DNA of 64,000 nucleotides, taken from the NCBI RefSeq assembly GCF_022539315.1, contig NC_066316.1, positions 61,671,994 through 61,735,993 of the forward strand. Direction: 5' to 3'. How positions within the stretch are numbered: the stretch's first letter is position 1; the number at the start of each line of letters is the position of its first letter. Below, piece after piece: positions 39,001-51,000 of the stretch. The translations under genes were made by a program, and so were the position numbers. The notes below the pieces were generated by a model. It ran no database searches, had not been told where the DNA came from, and worked only from the letters and a program-made list of their open reading frames with translations. This DNA is from Serinus canaria (lineage: Eukaryota; Chordata; Aves; Passeriformes; Fringillidae).

Positions 39001-42000
39001 TTCCCACTTCCTACATAATCTTTTTTTGTTTAAATGCTCTTCATATCAGATGAGAAGTCTTGCCCTTACTGAAATTTTAGTTTTATTGCTGAAGTAGGTA
39101 TGCTAGCACCAAAGTTTATTAAAAATAAAAGCAACACAGTGAATATAGTTATGAATTCTGTTTGACCCCTCCCCGGATAGGTTTCTCTCTTAGACCAACT
39201 GTGGCTCCACTCCCTTTTCCATCACAAATTAATCTGGCATTTTGTAATAAACACCAGAAAGACACTGCTGTTACATTATTTGGGAAGTATGGATGCTTTC
39301 TCCTATTTAAAAAAACAAACAAAATAATTCCACAAACTATATGTGGAATAAAAACTTTCACCAAGCTTTCATGATACCCACAGCACAGCATGAAGCAGGG
39401 TTGCCCTTGTTCTACAGCCATCTTTCTACCGATTGCCTGCTAAATAGCTCCACATCCTGCATTCCAAGACCACGTTCCACAATGGAATTGGAGATAGCCT
39501 AATAATTGAGGTTGAAACTGATGCTCAGGGGTCATCTATTTTAACCCCAACTCCAAGCTGGGATACCTCCAGACAGATCACATTGCTCCAGATCTCATCC
39601 CATTAGTTTAAAAAATTTCCAAGCATGGGTATGTCACAGCCTCTTTGAGCAATCTATATCATGCTTCACCATCCTCCCTGGGAATACTTTTTTCCATTAC
39701 ATCCAATTTGAATTTCACCTGCTGAAACTTGCAACAGATCCATCAATGCCTCCTGAAGCCTTCTATACTTATCTACACATATTTATTTTGCAGGGAGGTA
39801 CAGGCAAAGACATGGCATGACCACTCAGCGGCTCTGCAAGCACCAGAGACACTGAAAGCTCAGTGAGCTCCAGAGAAGCTTGTGACTCCTGGGGTATCCG
39901 ACATTCTTGAGGGTCAAATGCTTTTGTTCTTTGGTGTTTATCAGGGGTGATGTGGGCTCTCACCTTGCTCACCCAAACATCTACTGAAACTGGCACTCTA
40001 TCCATGTAACAAAGAGTTACAAGGGTAGCAGTAGCTCCAGGTACCTCTGCCAGCCTCCCTGCGCCACAGCAGCGATCTCAGGATTTGCTTTTCTATACTT
40101 TCAAATGCTGCTTTTGTACAAAAGAGGGGAAAATGTTCACAAAAGAGAGAACTGGGCTATTAAAAAAAAAAAAAGTTTTCTAGTGGGCAAGTATTCTAGT
40201 ACACTTAAAATTTGTCAGACCAAGCAATCATCCCCTTTTACCCCAAGGAATTCTGCTGTATTACAGGTGCCCTGTTTTCCAGAAGCATCTGAAAAAACAC
40301 CACTGCTGATGAGCTTTATAAGCCACTTGACTTCAAAACTTTGACAGTTAAGCACTGACAGTAGACAAAGCAGAAGGGGAACTCTACCCAATATTACATC
40401 AACTTAAGCGAAACTTAAGAAGATACACACTTTTTTTTTTCCTAAAAGGGACATTACACTGTCAGTTCAAATTCTTACTTCTCAGGTTACATGTGAAAAA
40501 AGATGTTGACTCCAGTTCTGGGAGCCACAGTTTATTTACCATAATTCCTCAGATTAGCCTGAACTGAAATGAAGGTATTTTAATAATGGCTTAAAGTATT
40601 TTGACAAATTAACTTTAAAATTTAATTAGAATTATTTTTTCAGGGAACCAACTCAGACAGCAACTATAGAGACTTTTGTAATTTAAAGGATTATTTTCCT
40701 CATCTGCTGATTCTATCTTAAAAATGTAAATGAGGGAACTAGATTTTGTGACTAATGAGAATTAACTGGTTGCTTTATTTTCTTTTTGAATCAAGACTGT
40801 TGAATTTTCCTCTCTCTACTCCAATTTACCAACCCAATTAAGTTATCATTCATCCTCATTCTAATTCTGCAGAATTGTGGAACCTATAAAAATCCTAGAT
40901 GCAAATCAAAATTACTTCACATTCCAAAAATAAGGTAATTTTTATTGGTAGTAAGAACTTCAAGGAGATGCTAGCAATAGCCTTTTATGTTTTACCATTC
41001 ATATCAGAAATATCCACCTTTTAGAAACTGCCTGCCATCCTTCTACCCATGCTTTCCTAGAAGCCTCCCAGCTCCAGTTAGTCATGCAATTCTCCTGAAT
41101 CATTTGTCCATCTACTTGTTCCTGCCCTAAATTCTCCAGACATACTGTCCTCTTGAAACATGAAATAAGTTGATAAGAATTTATTATCTTACAGATAAAT
41201 ACTGCAACTACATGCACTTCATATTTGCTTCTCCAAAAAGCAAACCATAAAAATATTTTAGTCAGTACTCATCTGCACATGTAACGGTCTTCAAATGCTG
41301 CTAATCTGGAATAACCAGCTGACTTGCCTATAGCTCTTTATTGCAAAAACTTTCCTTTTTTCCAGTGAGTAAAGACTTGATTAGAAAAAATGAAGTGAAA
41401 AACCCCACGAACCTCAGATGCAGGGCTTGAACTCCCTATCACATGCTTTACAGACTGACAATGCCAGGTGAACTTTGTATCATCTGGTCAGGCTGCTTTC
41501 ATCCCTACGACAACATCTCACCAGATCAACTCCATCTCCGGTTCACACGGGCATGCCTCCAGATAATCCACTGACAGAGATGGATTACAAACCTATAGGG
41601 TGGGAAAGCCATCGCCGATGGCTCGGGTATCATGAGTGCTCCTGCCCCACTGGCAGCACCACGGCACAGGAGGCAGCCGGGGGAACGCGTGGGGCCGGGA
41701 ATGCTGCTGGCTGCGGGAAGCTGTGGCCGTGTGGGGCTCGGTGCTGTGAGACTGCAGGCTCCCCTGCAGCACGTCCACTGCAAGCCCAGGTTCTGCCTCC
41801 ATGCATTCAGTCAAAGCTACAGGCTTCATCCTGCACCCACGGCCTGTTCAAAACCAAAGATGTACACTCACCTTACAGGGGAAGGTTAGCCATTCAGAAA
41901 CCCAAGAATAACTTCCAGAACAATAGGGGTGAAAGCTACACACAAGGGCAAACACATCAGTTGTCTGCTTAAGACTCTGAACTGGAAGTAGCACAGTGGC

Positions 42001-45000
42001 TATTTCAGACCTCATTTTACCCCCTCTGCATGTTACATGCCCTCTCAAAGAAATCTTCTAGGGAAATCGCCGCCAAGACTTCTGAGGATGAGTGGCCATG
42101 TCTCCTCCACCTCTGAAGAAAACCTGCACAGCTTTATCACTCTGTACACAAATAAGGACTCTCCTCCCTCCAGAAGATGAGAATTAATTTGCAGAGTGTT
42201 TCCAAAAACTATGCCCTGACTTATTTGATAATGTTTATATGAATCAGAACAGATAAGAAGTACACACTTCTTTATTTACATTGACTTGTTCTTTAAGCTT
42301 GTTCTTAAATTTCCACTGCTGTTCAAAGCCTTCTAAGCTAGAGCTGCTATGTGGTGTTTCCTCAGATAGTGCTGCTTTTCTAATCTGTGGTAAGATAAAA
42401 CCACTACGGAGTATTTCCTTAGTTTGCTTACTGTAAAAACACTTGTGTAAACAAAAGCATTTTGTTGCAAACATACCAAGAAATCGTAAAAAACAACCCC
42501 TTAAAACTGGGAAAAGACAATGTTATAGATTTTGGCAAATGACATCCAATAATGTAGCAAATTTGCACTTATTAGCCAACTTATTCTAGAACAAGAACAG
42601 CACTTTTTGGACAAGTCTTGTTGAGAAAAATGGTCTATACTGACTCTCAAAATAGTGTATAGTAAATTTGGAAAAGGCTGTATTAAGAAAAAAAAGTCAA
42701 AATAAATTTAAGATACATTTAAAAGAAGTAGTATTTTTCCATGTTTCCATACTGACACACAGTCACAACATGAATATATAATTAAGCATTTGGATTGTGT
42801 GTAACATTTTTATTATCTTACGTAAACACATCTTGGAGAGACCAGGTAAATATAAGCAATTCCTATTAGATGTGTTAAAAGCTGTATCCTACTACAGGAA
42901 AAAGAAATCAAGTTTAAGATTATCTAACAGTCCCTGCTATACTGACATTACAAAGGATTATGTTCTTTCAAATCACTTATCCAAACCACTGAAATACTCT
43001 TATTTGCCTGAGGATCTGCTTCTGTATACACATATCTCCAAATGTGTTTTGATTTTCTCACCTGCATGCCCAGAGAAGATAATGCATTCGATTTCTCCAT
43101 GGTACAGCTAAAAAGAGTCAGTGTGTGTATGTATCTGTAGGTATAAATAATTATCTCCAAAAGCTATCTGCAAAATATGGTCACAGTTTACACTGTCATC
43201 AGTATCACACTGTGGAACTTACCAGCAATTTTACATATTACTTCAGTAAAGAAACTATCTCGACTTAAGTTTCTACCTTTTATTTCCATTCATTTCAGTT
43301 TAAGTGTAGAGATGAAATACTAAAATCTTAAGACACAATTTAATATTGACTTTCCCTCAATCTGTTTCCCAATTTTGGCTGCTGCAAATTGTCAACCAAA
43401 ACATGAAAGAGGTTAAAACTAAAGTATTTTTTCACCAGAAACATGGCCTCTGTGGACCTAAAACATGGATAAATCAAACTGTGTGTTACAAATTATTTTC
43501 TTTGTCACTATTTTATTTGGAAATAGGATTATCATCTGAATCAATATTATTTTATATACAGGTTTTGGAGGGAGGGATGGATGGGAGAGAGAGGCAGAGA
43601 AGTATTAGATTTAATCCCCCTGACTGCAAATTGTTAACTGTCAGAATACTTATCCCTGTGTGCCCAAACACCTACTAAAGATTTGATGAAGAATACTGCT
43701 TAAGATGTATTTTTTTAACTACCCAAAGATGTACTTTTTTTAACTAACTTCCAGTTAAGTGGTACTTTTGATTACTTTCACGTTATAGACTTGATTTAAA
43801 GATAAACAATATGTTGAGAGAAACATTTTGGACACTGTAGGCAAGAACTTTTTTTCTAAAGAAAAAAGTATCAAGAGTTGGGGTAGCAACACAGTTTAAT
43901 AAAAGGTTGAATTCCCTCTTCAATATTCACTTACAGTGCCACATTACCAGGAAGGGCTTAACAGAGGTTCTTTTTCTGTGCTAGTTCCATAAGTTTCCAT
44001 ACTGCCTCCCACCATGTAGGAGGTTTTATTTTCCCTTGATTAAGAAAAGAAACCTCAAGTATTTTTTTAAATTAGCAGCCAAACTCATGCAACTTCATGC
44101 TTCAGAATTAGTAACAAGCCATGTAAGTTTAAAGTGTCCAACCTTTTCTTTTGAAGATGGTGAAAAGAGTTGAATATTTAAACACAGCATTTTAAATTTT
44201 AACTTATTCAGGCTGAATTTTAGACTTAGCAGTTTTGGTTCCTTTCTTTTTCCAGCTGTCAGCCTTCTTACCACCCCTGGTTTTCCACATTCTTTTTTTT
44301 TTTTTTTGCTTGGTCCACTTTCTTAATCTTTTGGACAATTTATTTAAGTTACATCATTCCCATTGTCATAAAATCTGACACAAGTAAAACAATTAAAATC
44401 AAAACAGATACTTCTTCCCACTCTGAAAGGAAGAAAGTATTTTACTTTAAGACTTCCCAGAAAGTGAACATTTTTGGAACTGAGTCAAATCTATCAACTC
44501 TTACCAAAAACAAGCTGCAAAAGCTCTGTTAAAAGGTCACACGTGTGCAGGATGAAGGGTAAACAAGCAGCTGCTGATTTCAGAGCTTTACAATTTTGCA
44601 TAGTGTTTTGAAATCTTTCAATTTCAAGCTATGATATCACAGGCTTTTCTTTCTCAAAGACCAAAATATGATACTTAAGAAAACGTTCATCATTTTACTA
44701 TTTGCACAGTGTAGGCTCAAAGTGTTAAATATACTTTGTATGCTTATAAGTAAATCTTCCCATTCAATATTAATTTTCTACAAAACAGTCCAGCTTTGAC
44801 TTTCTACTCTGTTGGTAGCTCCGAAAAAAATAGTGAAAAATTTTAAGAATGGCCTTCATTAAGGGCAACTGGAGCAGGGGTGGGCAGGGCTGTTGCATCT
44901 CATCTGAGTAGTGAGAAATACTTCTTATCTCTTAAGGGATCAATGACATTTTTAGGTTATGGAACTGCATTTCAGTGTTGAAAATTAATAATGAGAAAGA

Positions 45001-48000
45001 CTTCAGAGAAGCATCCATGTTGGAAAAGACCTCTGAGATCACCAACTCCAACCTTCAATCACCACCTTGTCACCTGACCATGGCACTGTTGCATCCAGTC
45101 ATTTCTTGAACACCTCCAGGGCTGGTGACTCCACCACCTCCCTGACAGCCCATTCCAATATTTAACAATCCTTTCTGCAAGGAAATTCCTCCTACTGTGC
45201 AGTCTGAACCTCCCCTGAAGTTTGATGCTATGCCCTCTTTTCCTGTCACCTGGGAGAAGAGGCCAAGCCCCACCTGCCTACAACCTCCTTTCAGTTGTAG
45301 ATAATCAAGAGGTGGCCCCTGAGCTTCCTTTCCTCCAGGATAAAAAGGAGGCTCAGGGGACCTCAGCCACTCCTCACAGGACTTGTGCTCCAGACTCTCC
45401 ACCAGCTCTGTTGCCCTCCTCTGGATTCACTCCAGAACTTCCAATGTCCTTCTTGAAGTGAAGGGCCCAGAACTGGACACAGCACTCAAGGTGTGGGCTG
45501 TTCAGTCCCACCTCGAGGTACAGCTTGTGAAGTAGCAACATTCAATCCTACAAAACTTACAGTTTTGCCAAGTCTTACTTTCCCTTAGTTAACTTGTTGA
45601 CAGAGTATTTCCAGCCTTAATCAGACATTGACTACACTCAAACTCTCTGGAAAACCTGACAAAGGGCACTGAATTTCCCTAAAGTTTTCAATTTCTTTAA
45701 AGCTTTATTTTAGGATTAATTTACTTTGTAATTGATTGACCCAAACATTTCTATGATTCATCGAAGTCCCCTCTTAATAATTTCCATAATGTTTCTTTAC
45801 CTGCAGACACTCTGCAGAATCAGTGCAGGAATCAGCAAAAAAATCTGACCTGTTTTTCTCAATGGGTCATTCATAAGAAACTGCACAGCAAGTGTAATTT
45901 CATTTCCAGTGCGGAGCAGAAGCTCAGCAAGTATTTATTTTAAGTGTGTATTTGAACAGTTTGAAGCCACTACCTGCAAGCCAAGGGAGAGCAGCTCACC
46001 TTGCATTTTGGACACTTCTGGGCATTCCTCTGCCCGTGTTCGATTTCGTTGGCCCAGTGACGTAACAGCTTGTCTCCCTTCTTGTATTCTTTGCAGTTAA
46101 CGCCTTCATGCCAGGGAGAGTGGCACTTGAAACACCAGACAAATTGGCAAGATGGACACTGGATCTGTATAAATGAGAAAACACCACACGTTTGCAAGTT
46201 GGGTGCTGATACAACTAGAAAGCCTGTTTTAAAACCACTGCTCCTCAATTATGAGAGCAGCTGTCCAGCAAAGACCTAACCTCTTTTGGAGGCTCTGTTT
46301 TAAAAACACAAGAGGTTGTGGAAGCTAGCTTGTTCTTTTCCTTTTCAAAATAGTGAAAATACAGAAGTAATTGCTAAAGCTGGGAAAGGCCTCAATCAAA
46401 TGAAGCACAAGTAGCTTGGCTTAATCACAGGCTCTACTTCCCAAAGTGACTGTGTGGGTCAACTGACAAAAAGCAGAATCCAGAAAGCTTATTCAATTGC
46501 CTCTAATACATTTGTGAGAACACTTGAAAATTAGCTGACAGTTTTCAGTACAGCGGATCTGTCTTTCTCTAGGAATAAACTGCACTGCCAAGGCTATTAC
46601 AGAAAGTACTTGGTCTTCTGAAGGGGCATAAAGGAGCTCGGCTTCATACAGGTTCTGAAGGTTATATTAGAAATGGTCCTGGGAAAAGAAGCCACGAGCA
46701 AGGCTCTCATCCAAGAGCCACAACTACCAACGGAAGTCAGGCACCTCCTTTTGCTCTTGACTGCGTCAAGGCAAGCTGAGCCTGTGCCAAACAGCCCACT
46801 TCTACAGACCACACCTAATGGCAAAACCCACAAGCCATACTCAAACTGAAAAAGGATCTATTCTTTCCACTCCCTCAGTTTTAAATCATTGTGTCAAACA
46901 GGTACCATCGTCATCACGTCGTCTTCCACAGCCTGCTTACGGTTTTTTTTAGGAAAAGCTAAGGCAGCTGCTCTGTTTGCAGGAGTAATAAACAGAGGCA
47001 CATTGGAGCTGCTTATATGATGAAAGGCAGGCCTCCAACCCGGATCATGACTAAGGACAGCACGACCTAGAAGACACCTTAGGCTCAGGCATGTCCTGCA
47101 ACATGTTCACTTCTGCTGTGTTCAGCAGCAAAATATCTGAGCCATTCAAGTGACTGCTGAGCCCTGTCCACCATCTCCAGCTGCAGTCTATGTCTGGCAC
47201 TGCCCTGGCTTTGTACTCAGTTGATGGATGGGACTGAGGAATTCAACCAGCCAAACCAAGTAGTTTTGGTTATATCTGTGTCCAGACTTGGTTCACCACC
47301 AAACCACAGAAACATCTGTGCTGACCATGCATGGTGTGGGGGTGCTACTCAGGAAACTACATCCTAGTGTGTAGTCACATGTGAAGTCCCCAAAACATAT
47401 ATCTCAAGTTCTCACTCCCACCAGCTGCTGTGCCCTCCTGTTGAGTCATGACAACTGGTGCTACGCTTCTTTGACAACAATTAGTAAGAGCCCAAAGCAG
47501 ATGCTCTGATCTCCCTTACGTGTTTTGCTGGGGCTAGCCAAAATTTTTACACATGCAATCACTACATCTTGTTTAAGGAGAAACAACACATTAGGACTGA
47601 AACATGTGGATTACAAACATTGTTAGTTTTTACCTGAAAACCTGTCCAAGACCATGATAAGGTATTAAACAAAAGCAACACAAAGAAGTGCCCTTTCTCA
47701 AAACCTAATGAGCCAGTGGTCAATATGCTGAATCAATGAAAATATACTAACTTGCATCTCTGCTTCCCAGATGAATTCTCCTAATAAAACCAGCTTAACA
47801 AAAAGGAAATTTCCTGCTCTGAGGAACCTAAAGAATGATACATATATTTTTCTACTAACAAAACTAACACAGAGCACTGATAAATGTTTACACAATACAT
47901 TAAAATCCAATATGCACAAGAGAGTCATCTAACCTATCCTAACCCATATCTTTCTATCTTTCTTTTTTCCTTTTTGTCCCCCATTCCCTCCCTGCATTGA

Positions 48001-51000
48001 ATTTGTCTTTCAACAACACAAGTCAGTGTCCTACTGCTGGGAAGACAGATTATAGCAAGCATCATATTGAAGGGCTCAGTATTCGTTATGCCTCAGCCAA
48101 AGATGGAGCTTGTAGCCACAAGTCAATGTTCTACAACCTGAAAACTTTTATCAGTTGCAGTATTCAGATATTTGAGAGAGAACATGGCTGTTAACAAGTA
48201 CAACCCAAATCAACAGGTCAGGAAGTTAAAGCTTCTTCCTTAAAAAAAAAAAAAAAAAAAAAAGCAACATAATTTAAACCACAAGTTCTGTGGTTTTTTT
48301 TTGTTTGTTTGTTTTTTGATGAATATGTGACAAATTAATTGCACCCTCTATCTTTCTATTATAGCATGTACATAAGTGAAAGCAATGCAGCAGCCACCAG
48401 GATATGTATTAAAACTTACACACGTACACTGACATCAGGTGTTTCCAAATACATTAATCAGAAAGTACTGAAATACAGGATGAGGCTATAACCACAGGAA
48501 CTCAAAATAACATTTCTTACCACAAATGGCCCTAACTGAACTAGTGAGAACTCTGTGTTTCATTACCAGTTTCCTCTTCCACCTGTCACTCTGACAGCAC
48601 CTTCCTCAAAACTGAACTTGTAAATAGTTTTTATATTTTGAATGGGCTTTTTCACTTCTCTGTGGGTTCAATGCTTCCTGAGCAAAACTGAAGCAGGCAA
48701 AGAAAACTATGTACCTTAAGTACTTATGAACCTTATTTTTCTTGGAACTAGTAGCTGCAAAAAAAACCCTAGAACCATTCAAACTTGGATGCAATGTGAT
48801 GCCCCTGTGCTTAAGAAACAAACAGAACAGGGCAATTAAAGCAGTCTTTCACATTCTTATTCCACTTTTTCTCTGCTTTTATGAAAGGAAAGTCAAATGT
48901 TATTTGATTCCTGCTCTAGTAGTTATGCATGAAATCACCATAGCAAGGATGCAGAAATGCTATCTACATATGATTTTAAACCAGTAACATATAATATAGC
49001 CCAGCAAAGCAGAAGAACTGTATCTGCAAAAGAAAACATTAACCTTGTGTTTTTTTAGTTACGTGTTTTCTCACACAAACAAAATTTTCCCACTTACTTT
49101 ATGATTTCTATTTCTGTTGATTAAAATTGAGAGAAGGGATACCTACACAAACTTCTATGTCACCTGGAGATCAGCCTCCCTTGAAATAGAAAAGATTACA
49201 CAATTTTGTGTTTTAAGTCTTTTGGTTCTCAGCTTTCTGAAACACTGACCTTTGAGGCTAACATTTTCCATTTTCTTAGCAAGCCTCTTTACTACAAGCT
49301 ACTTTATCTACCAGTTTCCTCACCTCACAGGAAAAGACTTTTCAAAACTGATATATAATTTCAACACAAAACACAATGTGACCTGATGATAGCAAAACTG
49401 ACTGCTCATAAAAAATATTCCTATAACCTGAAAGTGCAAAAAGCTTAGTGGGATTTTCTGCTGCTTGGTGGAGCAGTAGTTCTATAACAGGATGGCCAAA
49501 TTAATCATGCAATTAACTGATTACATGAATTACAGTCTCTAGCTGCAGTCACTGTCACTTTATTTGAAAATAAATATGGGCTCCAGTCAAAACATCTTCC
49601 CTCTCCTCATCATCAACCTATGCCCTCCCCTCTCCTGAAACAGCTGAGAATAAGCAACAACAAAACAAACAAATTTTGTACCCCATTAAGGCAGATCTTT
49701 GATCCAGCTCCCAGTGTGACACCAAAACATCAACATAAGCAAAAGCAGGCTGGCAGGAATTAAATGCTGAGAGAAGGAGGGAGAGCACAGCAAAATCACC
49801 ACACCTGCAGCAGCTGAGGCCCAAGGCAGCTTGAAGCCATGTATAGCCATGAAGATATCTGCCACTTAAAGTTAAAATCTGACCCAAAAGTGGGGAGCTA
49901 ACACATCAAAGCATCTCTGCTGGTACAAATTCCTGCTAGTTCTAGAACAACTTTCAGAAACTCTTTAGTAGTTCAAAAAAAAGGCAGTTTGTGTAACAAC
50001 TGCATTGAGAAACCATCTACATTTCCAAACCCAAGCACTCAAGTCCTCTTTTTATGTGACATGTATCTCTTGACAGAAGTGAACAAAAAAACTTCATTAT
50101 GAATATCACAGAGCAGAGTATTGCTTCTCCAGGGCAAGTGGCAGGTCAAAAAACTAACTCTAACAGGCAAAAGCCAGAGCTTCCTCACTCTTACTCACTC
50201 TTGTGAAACCTTTACCTGTTCCATGCACAGGAACTCAATCAGCAATTTTTCAATTTTTGCCCATTTCCATTGCTCTTTTGCATAACAGCTCTGAACAAAG
50301 GTTTGTTAGGGTCTTGTCTGCAACCACATTACACTCTCAATTCAGGACATATGAGACGGGGCAAGGAAATTTTCAGAGTTAATGCTAGATCCATTTGTGA
50401 TAAAAATATTTTATATAGAAAATTCAATAGTTCTCTTGTTGTTCTGTGTGGCCCTAAGTGGCACTAATAGTAGAAGAAAGGTTTGGATAAGCAAGCTCTC
50501 CTTTTCTTCCCCTCCTCCTTTCTCAACATACATGTTAACTTTCTAGCCTTAGTATACCAAGACTTGAATCTCAGCCAATAGAACTGTTGGACCTACATCA
50601 GCTTAGCTGACACAAATCAGCTATAATAAGAAAAACTAATTTATAACTTTCTTTAAATTTCCATGTTACTTATTATTATTTTAAATACCATATAAAATTT
50701 TAGAAATGGCATTAACATTTTTAAAGCATCAGTTCAAATAAAGTCTTGGATTTTAGAGTGCTTTCCCCTTGCAGTGTATAAAAGAGTGAGCGTACTGGCT
50801 GTGCTATGACCCTACCAGTCCGCTTGTGCACACGTGTTCCCCACACGACTCAGTTCTCTTGAAGCCAACACTTGCAGTGCTGGAGCAGAATTCATCTGGT
50901 GCAACTGCTGTTCATATTACTTGCACATGAACAGGGCAGCCTCAAAAGCCTCCAGTCAGATGTCTCCTATGCTATAGGCAAAAGAAAGTGCGTCTTTGCC

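Larger units (their letters stand above)
38781..45999 (-). other. RNF217: RNF217 intron between exons 3 and 4
   Basis: 7219 bp, bounded by GTGAGC and CTCATACAG. It contains CR1 fragments at 39.5-39.76 and 45.0-45.53 kb, a CpG-dense patch at 41.6-41.8 kb with overlapping ORFs, and a 24-bp two-copy repeat at 43702. Otherwise it is plain A+T-rich intron. Confidence 0.9.

Noticed and set aside
41400..41470. tRNA-like or SINE B-box sequence (GGGCTTGAACTCCC)
   Set aside because: No A box at the right distance and no cloverleaf arms could be found.
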